Assembly: GCF_963675585.1 (NCBI RefSeq)
Contig: NZ_OY776411.1
Location: 563,001 to 627,000, forward strand
Direction: 5' to 3'
Length of the DNA: 64,000 nt
Source of the DNA: an uncultured Draconibacterium sp.
GTDB lineage: Bacteria > Bacteroidota > Bacteroidia > Bacteroidales > Prolixibacteraceae
Every line of letters begins with the position of its first letter. Position 1 is the stretch's first letter. A program made the position numbers and the translations under genes. Of the stretch, positions 18,436 to 28,286 are shown in pieces. The notes beneath the pieces are model-generated. The model was not told the origin of the DNA. It worked only from the letters and a program-made list of their open reading frames with translations, and made no database searches.

Positions 18436-19155
18436 CTATACAAACTTCTCGCGTTTTTGCATGTTATAAAGGCCGTAAAGCACAAATACAAGCATGCCAA
18501 TTCCGAGAAATATGCGGTTTTTCTGAATTGTTCCCTGCCAGATCACTTCATTCAGATTGTTCGGTATCTCAAAGGGATTCAGGAAAATATTCCATTGTGT
18601 GCGTTCCAGAGCATCGGCCAAAATGAGTAATGCTACTCCAATTAAAACCATAACCACAGCTGTTCCGTTCCCGTTTTTTATCAGGGTTGAAAACATAAAC
18701 GACATGGATCCTAAAAACACAATTGGATACATCAGCTGGTAAGACATCTCCAAAACATCAACACGATACAAAATTATGGAAGCAATAATTGCAAAAAGTA
18801 CGATGATTAGAAAAACCAAAACATAAATCATTACCAAACGTACCAGCCATACTTTGTACCTGTAGTTGGGAATCCCGAACAAAATTTCAAGCATTCGCGA
18901 ATCGTCGTCGTTTTGAATTCCAAATACCGATGGATAAAAAATGAGCAAAATACCGGGAAAAATAAGCAGATTGTAAACCGTTCCTTCGGTGAGCGTAGTT
19001 CTGTCGAGCACCACCTGAACAGCAAAAAACAAGAAGAAAGCAAGTGCCGCCAAAAGAAACCAGATAAAACGGTTCGCAAAAATAATTCTCAGATTGTACC
19101 TGATCATTTTTATCAAAATGAAAAGTCTGTTTTTTATGTTGAATGTAGTAGCCAT
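18436..19155 (-). CDS. ABC-2 type permease (last gene of the RND/ABC operon)
   Basis: The 239-residue inner-membrane protein has six predicted helices, as expected of an ABC-2 permease subunit: one at about residues 25-50, then FPGILLIFYPSVFGIQNDDDSRMLEILFG, a segment typical of ABC-2 permeases of this kind, and more helices up to YGLYNMQKRE at the end. The ATG at 19155 starts one base after the TAA of the RND::ABC fusion gene; the in-frame TTG at 19164 is not needed. Because the preceding protein ends in an ABC ATPase without its own standard permease pair, this protein is the natural membrane partner of that ATPase. Substrate unknown. Confidence 0.85.
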   Translation of the reverse strand: MATTFNIKNRLFILIKMIRYNLRIIFANRFIWFLLAALAFFLFFAVQVVLDRTTLTEGTVYNLLIFPGILLIFYPSVFGIQNDDDSRMLEILFGIPNYRYKVWLVRLVMIYVLVFLIIVLFAIIASIILYRVDVLEMSYQLMYPIVFLGSMSFMFSTLIKNGNGTAVVMVLIGVALLILADALERTQWNIFLNPFEIPNNLNEVIWQGTIQKNRIFLGIGMLVFVLYGLYNMQKREKFV

Positions 19156-19156
19156 G

Positions 19157-22100
19157 TTATACAAAGTCTTTTAGTAAGCACAAATAAGCATCTTCCAGGT
19201 GCGGCGAAACATTTACTGCATCAGCTGCCGGTTTTTCTTTCGCCAGACAACGTACCTTAATGTTTTCGCCATCGCGCATGTGGTGAACAATCATTTGTTT
19301 ATTTGCAAAATCGTCGAATTCTTTTGCCGGAATCGAGAATTGCCAAACAAAGTTATTACCCATATTTACCATATCGGTAGGAGTACCAAAATATTTTAGA
19401 TTACCTCTGTTGATTACAGCTACCTGGTTACAAGAGCTCGAAATATCTTCAATAATATGGGTTGAGAAAATTACTATACGTTCCCGGCTTAGTTCTACCA
19501 GTAAATTCCTGAAACGTATTCTTTCCCGAGGATCAAGTCCGGCAGTAGGTTCATCAACCACCAGAATTCGTGGCAGATTGAGCAGAATCTGGGCAATCCC
19601 GATCCGTTGTTTCATACCTCCAGAGAATGCACCGATTTTATCAGTCCGGCGTTCCCACATGTGTACATTTTTCAAAACATATTCCAGTCTTTCCTCACGT
19701 ATTTTTGTATCCTTAATACCTTTTAAAATTGCCTGGTAATCGAGAAACTCCCATGCTGACATATTTTCGTAAGTACCAAAAGCCTGAGGCAAATAACCAA
19801 TTAAGCCCTGCAATTCCTCGCGGTATTTTTGCGTGTCTAAGCCGTTAATCCAGATTTTACCATAGCTCTGTTCCAGAATTCCGGTAATAATACGCATCAT
19901 GGTTGATTTACCTGCACCGTTCGGACCAAGCAAACCAAACATTCCGGTTTTAATTTCGAGCGAAACGCCGTTAAGTGCGCGGAATGGTTTTTTGCGTTTC
20001 CCAATGATAGGAATCTGGCGAACCATTGTAAAATAGGCTCTTCTGATGGCACCAAAACGTCCCTCAATTCGGGCTACATTCACATTTTTATTGTGAACAT
20101 ATTCAGCCGAACGATAGAAGGCCAGCAATAAAAACCAGATAATTCCGATAAAAATTACCATTCCCAGGTTGTCCCAGTTTCTGAAGAAAATAAACAGGAA
20201 CCCTGCCGGTACAAGCCAGAAAATAAGGTTATAAATCCATTTGTTTAACTTCAGATAAAATGCTTTACCACTTGCTTCATTTTTGTTAATCAGCACCTGA
20301 TTTAACGGTACACGCAACAAGAAAAGGAAGAAATAAACAAAGTGCGACAAAATCCATGTCCACAAATTATTATCGAGATAAATAAATGTGAAGTACACCA
20401 TAAAACCGAAGAGTGGGATTTGCCATGCCAGGTCGTAAAAGTCGCGTACTTTTTTGTAATCGCGGGTTAAACCGGCACGTTCACGAATTTTTATACCCGA
20501 CTTCCACTCGCGTACAAATCTGGAATCGCGATCGTAAACTTTAACCAGCTTGCGTATTTTAATGCTAATTGCCGCATTTTCATCAATTACTTTTTCGCTT
20601 GCCTGGCGTAAACTGGTCATGGTAAACGCTACCACTCCCGGAACCAAAATAATAAGCAACATGTAATCGAGTAACTGCCATACAAACGAATCAACTTCTA
20701 ACCAAATAAGAATGGCACCAACCACAAACACAACCAGCATTCCGGTTTTTAATCCCCAATGCAAGGATTTTATCCAGTTCAATGCATTCTCCATACCCGC
20801 ATATAATGTTGGTATAAAAATAAGTGTGAGTATTGTACTTAACGACAAACCACCGATAACGGTAATTGCAAACGGTGCACCAATTGCGCCAACATATTCG
20901 GCTTGTCCCATAGCAAGTGGAAACAAAGCTACGATGGTAGTTATTGCGGTAATCAAAATGGGTCGAACACGCGACAGCCCGGCTGTCATTAATGCCCGCG
21001 ATTTACGATAACCCCGTTTTCGCAGAATATTTGTAAAATCGATGAGAATAATTCCGTTGTTTACCACCACTCCAATAAGGATGATAAAACCCATTAAGGT
21101 ATTGGCGTTGAACAAGCTGTTGCCGGTAAAAATTAGTGCCAGGAATGAACCAATTGCCGCCAGTGGAATGGAAAACATTAAAACAAACGGCGTTGAAACC
21201 GACTCGAAAACCGAAGCCAGAATCATTAAAATAAGAATAAATGCCGCTGCAATTAAAAATTTAAATTCAGCATACTGATCTTCTTCATGTATCACTTCCA
21301 CCGCAATTCCCGAAGGCAATTTATAGGCTCCTATTATTTCATCTATTTCCAAACGGTATGCTTCCAACAGGTCTTTCGACGACTCCGCCTCATCCACAAA
21401 ACGATAAGTAAGTTCGATCTGTTTTTCCTGGTTTACCCGTGTTATACTTGCCATTCCGTTGGAGTAAACCAAATCGGAAATATCCTGCAAATCATGCGTA
21501 CCACCCTGACTGTTGCTAATTTGTAATCTTCTTAAATCCTCAATCCCTTTTTCTGTGTCTTCTTCTTCAACACCATCAGGAAGCTTTTCTTTAATTACAA
21601 TTTCGTATTCTTCGGTACCTTGTTTAAAGTTAACACCCGAAGTAAACTGCCGTGTAAACGTTCCAAGTTCAGAAGTAATATTGTTTAGCGATATTCCGTA
21701 CTCGGTAAGTAAGAGCTGGTTAAAATAAAGATGAACTTCGGGGCGATTATTTGCCACACTAATATTTGCACGGTTTATCGATTCCAGATCTTCAATGTAG
21801 TACAACAAATCTTCGGCAACCCCTTTCATTACCTCGAAGTTTTCGCCTTTAATAACAACCCGTTCCTGGTTACTACCAATTCCCATAAACTGGCTAAAAC
21901 CGGCAGTTCCGGAACGACCGCCGCCACCACCGCCACCACGGAAACTGGCACTTGAAGTAGGTGCTTCGAGGCTTATTTCAGCCTGCGATATATTTTTTAC
22001 ACGATCTTCGACATCCTTTTTAATTTCTGCAATTGTACGGTCGTCAATGTCCTTGTAATCTTCGTCAAGAATAAAAGTAAGAATGGCTTCTTCTTCTTCA

Positions 22101-23881
22101 ATCTTCGAAATCAGGTCTTTCTTTTCCTTAATTTCTCCCAAACGATTTTCCACCTCGGCAACTACCTGGTCGGTAGCTTCAAGTGTTGAACCGGTTGGCA
22201 TAGTAACATACACCGAAAATTGCTCTTCTTCAACTTCACTAAGATTGTTGACACTTATAGCCAACACGATAAATACAGTTAAAAAGAAAAGTACAATGGC
22301 CCCAATTACGGTTCGCGCCGGGGTTCGCATACTTGCTTTTAACAGCAAAATGTAGATCTGAATGATTCGGTTATTTGTTGTTACTTTCTCGTAAAATATA
22401 TTGTGTTGCTGTTTGCCGCGTAATAACAAATGGGCAGCCATTGGAATAAGTAACAGTGCTACAAACAGCGAAACCACCAGTGTTGAAATAATTGAAACAC
22501 CAACGTGATTACCCAACAATTTCACCATATAATCGGTTGAAAAAACAAAGGGAAGGAAAACGGTAATTGTAGTTAAAGTAGCAGCTACAATCGATCGCCA
22601 CACTTCCTGAGTTCCCAATGTAACCGACTTTTCAGCACTCATCCCGCTCCCCGAAAGCCGGTATATATTTTCGAGCACCACAACACTGTTGTCGAGCAAC
22701 ATTCCAATGGCCAGCACCAAGCCAACCAATGTTAAACTGTTAATGGAAATATTAAAGGCGTAAAACAGGTTAAAAGCTGTGAAAACCGAAATCGGAATTG
22801 CCAGAGCGATAAACGATACAATGCGGAAGTTTTTTAGAAACATCCACAAAACAAAAATAGCCAGCAAACCCCCAACCAGGGCTAAATCCATAATCTGGTC
22901 GATGTTTTTTTCCATTGTTTCGGCCAGGTTGGTTTGCACCACAATTTCAACATCTTTTGCTGCCAGTTTTTTGTTTAGCCTCAAAATCTCGTCTTGCACA
23001 CGGTGCGAAAGTTCAATTAAATTGGCTTGCGAATCGCTAACAAGCAACATCGAAACCGCATCTAAACCATTAATCCTACTTATTGATGTTTCTTCTTTAA
23101 CGCCAAAAAATACATCGGCAACATCTTTCAGGTAGATCGGTCCTTCGGCAACTACTATGTTTTCAATGTCAGAAACCTTTTCGTATTCGGCAGTTACGTG
23201 TACAAAATACTGTTTATTCGAATCGTGCAGATAACCGGCAAAGGTTCTATTGCGTGAATTTCCGGATATGGCACTCTGAATTTGCGAAGGAGTAATACCA
23301 TAAGCTTTGCAGGCAGCATCGTTGTAATTCACTTCAATCGATCGTTCTTTTCCTCCAAAAACACTAACCGATGCAACTCCATCAACATTTTCAAACTCCG
23401 CAGCAATCTCCTGATCCACAATATTCCGAACCCTGTCGACACCTCCGCTTCCCCGAATCTGAAGTTCCATAAACTGATTGGTAAGCTGATCGAGATCCAC
23501 TTTATTAACGGTAACAATAAAGTTGTCGTCGAGGTCTGAAGCAATCAGATCGATTTTCTCCTGTAGCTTTAAAAAAGTATATTTAAAATTAACGTTCTGC
23601 TTAAAATTAACCTGAATAGAAGCCGAGCGATTGTTAATATACGACTCCATACTTTCAATCCCTTCCATGGTACTGATCGCTCCTTCAACTGGAATTACAG
23701 CCTGATTTTCCATGTAAGTCGGATCGACTTCAATGCGCGACTGAATCTGAACAAAGAGCATCGGAAGCTCGGCATTTGGCATTAGTTCAACCGGCAGCCG
23801 TTTGTACGAAATGTAACCGAGCATGGTTAGCCCGAGAAACAGCATACTGATGAATATTTTTCTTTCTATGATAAACTTCAT
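19157..23881 (-). CDS. RND efflux pump fused to a complete ABC ATPase (1574 aa)
   Basis: One uninterrupted frame. Residues 1 to about 1030 are an RND permease: TM1 at 10-27, porter domains, TM4 with GMLLDNSVVVLEN (essential Asp near 395), a second porter half with a Gly-rich loop near 646-656, and TM7-12 (GVVVNNGIILIDF). Residues about 1040-1260 add roughly six membrane helices and a basic cytoplasmic stretch. Residues about 1285-1574 are an ABC ATPase with Walker A GLLGPNGAGKST (near 1316), signature FSGGMKQRIGIAQ (near 1418), Walker B ILVVDEPTAGLD (near 1437) and H-loop STHIIED, all intact. The ATPase resembles the separate one at 33223-34116. It probably links proton-driven RND transport with an ATP-driven step, together with the permease that follows. 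A normal RND protein is about 1040 residues. Confidence 0.92.
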   Translation of the reverse strand: MKFIIERKIFISMLFLGLTMLGYISYKRLPVELMPNAELPMLFVQIQSRIEVDPTYMENQAVIPVEGAISTMEGIESMESYINNRSASIQVNFKQNVNFKYTFLKLQEKIDLIASDLDDNFIVTVNKVDLDQLTNQFMELQIRGSGGVDRVRNIVDQEIAAEFENVDGVASVSVFGGKERSIEVNYNDAACKAYGITPSQIQSAISGNSRNRTFAGYLHDSNKQYFVHVTAEYEKVSDIENIVVAEGPIYLKDVADVFFGVKEETSISRINGLDAVSMLLVSDSQANLIELSHRVQDEILRLNKKLAAKDVEIVVQTNLAETMEKNIDQIMDLALVGGLLAIFVLWMFLKNFRIVSFIALAIPISVFTAFNLFYAFNISINSLTLVGLVLAIGMLLDNSVVVLENIYRLSGSGMSAEKSVTLGTQEVWRSIVAATLTTITVFLPFVFSTDYMVKLLGNHVGVSIISTLVVSLFVALLLIPMAAHLLLRGKQQHNIFYEKVTTNNRIIQIYILLLKASMRTPARTVIGAIVLFFLTVFIVLAISVNNLSEVEEEQFSVYVTMPTGSTLEATDQVVAEVENRLGEIKEKKDLISKIEEEEAILTFILDEDYKDIDDRTIAEIKKDVEDRVKNISQAEISLEAPTSSASFRGGGGGGGRSGTAGFSQFMGIGSNQERVVIKGENFEVMKGVAEDLLYYIEDLESINRANISVANNRPEVHLYFNQLLLTEYGISLNNITSELGTFTRQFTSGVNFKQGTEEYEIVIKEKLPDGVEEEDTEKGIEDLRRLQISNSQGGTHDLQDISDLVYSNGMASITRVNQEKQIELTYRFVDEAESSKDLLEAYRLEIDEIIGAYKLPSGIAVEVIHEEDQYAEFKFLIAAAFILILMILASVFESVSTPFVLMFSIPLAAIGSFLALIFTGNSLFNANTLMGFIILIGVVVNNGIILIDFTNILRKRGYRKSRALMTAGLSRVRPILITAITTIVALFPLAMGQAEYVGAIGAPFAITVIGGLSLSTILTLIFIPTLYAGMENALNWIKSLHWGLKTGMLVVFVVGAILIWLEVDSFVWQLLDYMLLIILVPGVVAFTMTSLRQASEKVIDENAAISIKIRKLVKVYDRDSRFVREWKSGIKIRERAGLTRDYKKVRDFYDLAWQIPLFGFMVYFTFIYLDNNLWTWILSHFVYFFLFLLRVPLNQVLINKNEASGKAFYLKLNKWIYNLIFWLVPAGFLFIFFRNWDNLGMVIFIGIIWFLLLAFYRSAEYVHNKNVNVARIEGRFGAIRRAYFTMVRQIPIIGKRKKPFRALNGVSLEIKTGMFGLLGPNGAGKSTMMRIITGILEQSYGKIWINGLDTQKYREELQGLIGYLPQAFGTYENMSAWEFLDYQAILKGIKDTKIREERLEYVLKNVHMWERRTDKIGAFSGGMKQRIGIAQILLNLPRILVVDEPTAGLDPRERIRFRNLLVELSRERIVIFSTHIIEDISSSCNQVAVINRGNLKYFGTPTDMVNMGNNFVWQFSIPAKEFDDFANKQMIVHHMRDGENIKVRCLAKEKPAADAVNVSPHLEDAYLCLLKDFV

Positions 23882-24014
23882 TTTTCTTTTTTTGATGGAA
23901 CGCTGATGACGCTGATTTTTAAGTTAATCCGGCCTCATAAAGTTGGAAGCAGGAAATACTACCTGCAACATGAAACCTGCAACCCGAAACCAATCTATTT
24001 CGTCTACCATTCAT
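23882..24014. repeat. 133-bp spacer with low-complexity near-repeats
   Basis: Between the two RND genes lie short imperfect repeats such as GATGGAACGCTGATGACGCTGAT and AACCTGCAACCCGAAACC with GCAGG/CCTGC inversions (cut here to their key words). No frame of note is present. Similar word-like repeats occur at 27132-27206 and 45113-45240. Confidence 0.4.
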
Positions 24015-27000
24015 CTATTCATTTATTACAACTTGTTCAGTCGTTTTATCCTTTGTAAAGAAACCCCGAATACTATCAAACACATCGTAAACACAAGGAA
24101 TTACAACAAGTGTTAACAGAGTTGAAGTTACCAGACCACCAACCACGGCCAAAGCCATTGGCGATCGTAAAGAGGCGCTCTCGCCAAATCCTATTGTAAG
24201 TGGAATAAGTGCCAAAATGGTTGTTAAACTGGTCATAATAATCGGACGAATACGTTGTTGTCCGGCTTGCAAAATGGCTTCTTTTCGTTCAACTCCATCG
24301 CGAATTAACTGGTTTATCCGATCGACCAAAATAATGGAGTCGTTAACCGCAATACCAACCAGCATAATTACACCGATTATAGCCATAATATTTATGGTTT
24401 TTCCGAGAAGAAAGAATATGAGAATACTGCCCACTACTGCCAGAGGAATTGTAAGTAAGATGGTAAACGGATGGATCAATGACTCGAACTGAGAAGCAAG
24501 AACCATGTAAACCAACACAATTGAAAGCAGCATGGCAAACACCAGGTTATCCAATGATTCCTGACGTTTTTCTTCTTCTCCGGTTACCATAATCCGGTAA
24601 TCGGGTAACAAATCAATTGCTGAAGTTGCTTCCCTTATTTCCGATGAAACATGGTCGAGCGCTACTCCTTTTTGCAACTGGGCAGTAACTTTGCCAATCC
24701 GGTTTTGGTTTCTTCTGAAAATTTCTTTTGGCGAAACACCATACGAAATGTCGGCAATTTCGTTTAAGCGAAATACCTGGTCGCCTGAAGTGATCAGAAA
24801 GGCACTTATTTCATCAATTCCTTTCTCAGGTACTTTGATGGTAATGTCCTGCATTTCACCACTTTTTTCCAACTGTCCGGCATTTTTACCTTCCAACTGG
24901 TCCTGAATTTGAGAAACAACGGTACTGATATCGATGTTGTACATCCCGGCACGCATCCGGTCTACTCTGATTTCCACCTCAGGAGCACCATCTTCAATCG
25001 ATGTTTGTACGTTAAACAAACCATCAACAACAAGCATTTTTTCTTTCACCTCGTTTACAATGTTTTCAATCTCATCCAGTTCATCGCCACGCACCTCAAC
25101 AACTACAGGCGCTTCATCGGTTCCAAGAATCGATTGCAAGGCACTTTCTTCCTGCGAAAAAGAAAGTTCCAGCCCCGGAATATTGGCGGTAAGCTGGTCG
25201 ATTGTTTTTACTACACTTTCAGTCGACACTGTTGATTCTGCAGAAAGAATAACCTTAATTTCAGCTGTGTTTTCGCCCTGGAAAACAGAACTTGCGTCAC
25301 CACTTATTCCAGATGAAGGTCCTGCCTGAGAGTAAATTTTATCAAGGTTTTCCCCTAAATAATCCATTAAAATATCCTCAATGTTGCGAACTGTTGATTC
25401 GGTACGACGTAGTTCGGTTCCTTCCTGAAGTTTCAAATTAATGGTCAGCTCTTTTGTTTCTGTTTTAGGCATAAACTCCGTTCCAATGTACGGCACCAAC
25501 AATACCGAAGCACCAATTGATACAGTGGCAACCAAAATTACAAGCCATTTAACCTTCAATATTTTCTCGAGCAAACGTGCATAGCCGCCCATTTTTACCG
25601 ACCTTACTTTTGAAGGCGATTTTTTATTTCGGTAAAAACGGTGGTACATCATTGGAATAAGAAAGATGGCCACCACCAGCGAGGATAGCAGAGAAAAAGC
25701 CACTGTCCAGGCCTGGTCTTTAAATAGCTCTCCCGATGCTCCGTGCAAATAAACAATGGGAAGAAAAACAATAATAGTAGTTAAAGTTGAGGCTGTAATT
25801 GCACCCCCAACCTGCGAAGTTCCGGTAATTGCTGCTTCGCGCACACTCATTCCGTTTTCGTGGTTCCGGAAAATATTCTCCATCACCACAATGGCATTAT
25901 CAACCAACATACCCGCACCAAGTGCAAGCCCTCCCAAAGTCATAATATTTATGGTGAGGTGGTTAAAATACATCAGGTTAAATGTGGCAATTATCGAAAT
26001 CGGAATTGCGATACTAACAATCATTGTTGTTCCGAACCTGCGTAAAAACACAAATAAAACAACCACTGCCAAAAGAATACCCAACAAAGCTGTTTCCTGT
26101 ACTTCTTTTATGGCGTCGCTGATAAAACGCCCCTGATTGGTAACTCCGGTAAGTTTGTAACCCGGTAATGCTTTTTCAATGTTTACCAGGGCTTCATTAA
26201 TTTGTTCAACCGACTTTACTGTATTGTATTTTGTTTCTTTATAAATTGAAAGTCCCACACAACGCTGCCCGTTAATGTGAACAATGTTTTCGGGTTCTTT
26301 ATTTCCGATTGTAACAATGGCCACATCTTTTAAATAAACAGGTGCCATTTCGCCAACAGTCTGTCCTTCGGTTTGCGTACGAACCAGTTTGTAACCCACG
26401 ATCAGATTCTCAAAATCATCAACCGTTTGCAACATCGATACACCTTTAACAATGTATTGCATTCCCATGTCGCTGATCTGACCTCCGGAAACATTTCGAT
26501 TAAAATTCTGAATCCGCGATGCCACTTCATCCATCGAAAGATTCTGTGCGTCGAGGCGGTAAATATCTGTTTCAATAATTATTTCACTTTCCTCCTGCCC
26601 GGTAAGCTCAACTTCGGCAACCCCTTCCAAACGTACCAACTCGTTTCGGATGTAGTTTTCGGCCACCTTTCTGATTTCATTCATGTCATCAATTTCGGTG
26701 TGCGTTAAACCAATAATCATTACCGGAGTTGTATTCGGGTCGTGCTGAGTTATTTGAAGTTCGTCGATATCGGAGTTCTGAGTTAATGCTGTTAAAGCTT
26801 TTTGCAAGTCAAGAAAAGCCTCATCCATATCTTTGTTCCAGGCATATTCAACCGTAATTTGAGCCGATCCCACACGCGAAGTAGAAGTAACCTGAATTAC
26901 ATCGGATTGGCGAATGGCCAGAGCCTCAATGTTTTTCACGTACTGTTGTTCCATTTCTTCAGGTGGCCGCTCACCCGAAGTTACTTCCACAAAAATGCGG

Positions 27001-27131
27001 GGCGAATTCAGGTCGGGGAAAAGGTCAACACCCAATTTATCGTACGAAATGTAGCCAAGGAGAACAACTCCAAGAACCACCATCAGTACGGTAACCGGAT
27101 AATTGACTGAAAATTGCGTTAATTTTTTCAT
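24015..27131 (-). CDS. RND efflux pump permease (AcrB/MMPL type HAE family)
   Basis: This is a full-length RND permease of 1038 residues, with TM1 at about 12-30, two large periplasmic porter loops and twelve helices. TM4 holds GAGMLVDNAIVVMENIF with the proton-relay Asp, and TM10 holds GIAVNDSIILVDRIN. RND pumps are inner-membrane proton antiporters that pass substrates through an adaptor and a TolC-type channel; both partner genes lie directly upstream (27207-29783). The RND::ABC fusion gene follows, so the two RND proteins may form a hetero-trimer, as MdtB/MdtC do. Nothing in the sequence defines the substrate. The C-terminus is a short polar tail, with no ABC domain. Confidence 0.95.
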   Translation of the reverse strand: MKKLTQFSVNYPVTVLMVVLGVVLLGYISYDKLGVDLFPDLNSPRIFVEVTSGERPPEEMEQQYVKNIEALAIRQSDVIQVTSTSRVGSAQITVEYAWNKDMDEAFLDLQKALTALTQNSDIDELQITQHDPNTTPVMIIGLTHTEIDDMNEIRKVAENYIRNELVRLEGVAEVELTGQEESEIIIETDIYRLDAQNLSMDEVASRIQNFNRNVSGGQISDMGMQYIVKGVSMLQTVDDFENLIVGYKLVRTQTEGQTVGEMAPVYLKDVAIVTIGNKEPENIVHINGQRCVGLSIYKETKYNTVKSVEQINEALVNIEKALPGYKLTGVTNQGRFISDAIKEVQETALLGILLAVVVLFVFLRRFGTTMIVSIAIPISIIATFNLMYFNHLTINIMTLGGLALGAGMLVDNAIVVMENIFRNHENGMSVREAAITGTSQVGGAITASTLTTIIVFLPIVYLHGASGELFKDQAWTVAFSLLSSLVVAIFLIPMMYHRFYRNKKSPSKVRSVKMGGYARLLEKILKVKWLVILVATVSIGASVLLVPYIGTEFMPKTETKELTINLKLQEGTELRRTESTVRNIEDILMDYLGENLDKIYSQAGPSSGISGDASSVFQGENTAEIKVILSAESTVSTESVVKTIDQLTANIPGLELSFSQEESALQSILGTDEAPVVVEVRGDELDEIENIVNEVKEKMLVVDGLFNVQTSIEDGAPEVEIRVDRMRAGMYNIDISTVVSQIQDQLEGKNAGQLEKSGEMQDITIKVPEKGIDEISAFLITSGDQVFRLNEIADISYGVSPKEIFRRNQNRIGKVTAQLQKGVALDHVSSEIREATSAIDLLPDYRIMVTGEEEKRQESLDNLVFAMLLSIVLVYMVLASQFESLIHPFTILLTIPLAVVGSILIFFLLGKTINIMAIIGVIMLVGIAVNDSIILVDRINQLIRDGVERKEAILQAGQQRIRPIIMTSLTTILALIPLTIGFGESASLRSPMALAVVGGLVTSTLLTLVVIPCVYDVFDSIRGFFTKDKTTEQVVINE

Positions 27132-27206
27132 ACTTAAAAAGTTAGAAGTTGGAAGTTAGAAGCGGGTGTTTTACGAAATCCCCGGTTCACTGTTCCAGCA
27201 AAATTC

Positions 27207-28265
27207 TTACAAAATGACTTTAACTTTTGAATTATCGCGAAGCGTTTCAAAACCTTTAATAATCAAACGATCGTTGGCTTTTAAACCTTCAATAATTTCG
27301 ATTTGATCCTGATTCGAAATACCGGTTGTAATTCTGCGATCTTCGGCAGCACTGTTTCTACCCACAACAAATACATATTTGCCACGCGAACCCGACATAA
27401 TAATGTCTTTTGGAATAACAATGGTGCTGTCTTTTTGAGCGGTAACAATATCGGCTTTTACAAACATACCCGGACGAAGTTTTAGTTCGGGATTATCGAT
27501 TTGCAATTTTCCTTCAAAAGTACGTGTCTCGCTGCTAATTACCGGCGACAATTCAGTAACATGTCCGGTTAGTGTGTCCTCGGTAAGCGTATAACTGGTA
27601 ACAACAACTTCTTGTCCTAACTTAATTTCAGAAATATTTTTCTCGGGCAGGTTAAATTCCACATACATTTCTTCGTAGCTCATTAAACCAACCATGGTTT
27701 GTCCCGAAGCTACACGAACACCTTCGGTATAGTAAGGTAAATCAACAATTACACCCGAAAAAGGTGCTACAACCTGCATTTTTGCCATTTGAATTTCGGC
27801 TCCTTCGTAAGCGTATTTTGCATCAATTTTAGAAACTTCGGAGTTACGAAGTTCGCGCAAAGTCACTCCCCCTTTTTCGTAAAGCGATTTTTGTTTTTCG
27901 TATTCCTGTTCCGATATCTCAAGATTTAATTTCCGGGATTCGATGTTAATTCCGTTTACATATTCTTCGTCTTCCAGTTTAATAATTACCTGTCCGGCCT
28001 GAACCCGATCGCCCAGTTGAAATTTACGGCCTGTTTTTGGATTTACCTGCAACTTGTAGTCGCCCGAAATTTCGGAAGCAAGTTCGGTTTCGGAGCGTGC
28101 CTTGGCTGTTCCGGTTGTATTTATAAATTGCTGAATACTTTGCAGTTTCACATTTTCTACTGAAACAGGAACTGCCAAATCGGTAGTTTCAGACGATTGC
28201 TGATTGTTGCATGAAAATGCCACGGCTACAACAGCAACAAGGATAAGTAATTTTATATTTTTCAT
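27207..28265 (-). CDS. RND periplasmic adaptor (membrane-fusion protein) lipoprotein
   Basis: This 352-residue lipoprotein (AVVAVAFSC) has the usual adaptor order: a beta-barrel/lipoyl half-motif around QFINTTGTAKARSETELASEISG, GDRVQAGQVIIKLEDEEYVNGI, a short helical hairpin (residues about 100-150), VVAPFSGVIVDLPYYTEGVRVASGQTM (in two pieces the second lipoyl half) and the membrane-proximal end IVIPKDIIMSGSRGKYVFVV. It bridges the RND pump and TolC in the periplasm. It sits between the TolC and RND genes, 21 bp after the former. No second adaptor is present, so one adaptor must serve both RND proteins. Confidence 0.94.
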   Translation of the reverse strand: MKNIKLLILVAVVAVAFSCNNQQSSETTDLAVPVSVENVKLQSIQQFINTTGTAKARSETELASEISGDYKLQVNPKTGRKFQLGDRVQAGQVIIKLEDEEYVNGINIESRKLNLEISEQEYEKQKSLYEKGGVTLRELRNSEVSKIDAKYAYEGAEIQMAKMQVVAPFSGVIVDLPYYTEGVRVASGQTMVGLMSYEEMYVEFNLPEKNISEIKLGQEVVVTSYTLTEDTLTGHVTELSPVISSETRTFEGKLQIDNPELKLRPGMFVKADIVTAQKDSTIVIPKDIIMSGSRGKYVFVVGRNSAAEDRRITTGISNQDQIEIIEGLKANDRLIIKGFETLRDNSKVKVIL

Positions 28266-28286
28266 AGTTCTACGATTTTCTGATTA

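Noticed and set aside
19157..23881. Fusion of RND and ABC genes by a lost stop codon or sequencing error
   Set aside because: The joint contains about 200 residues of additional membrane helices, not a simple run-on, and both modules have intact motifs. Reads would still be the final proof.
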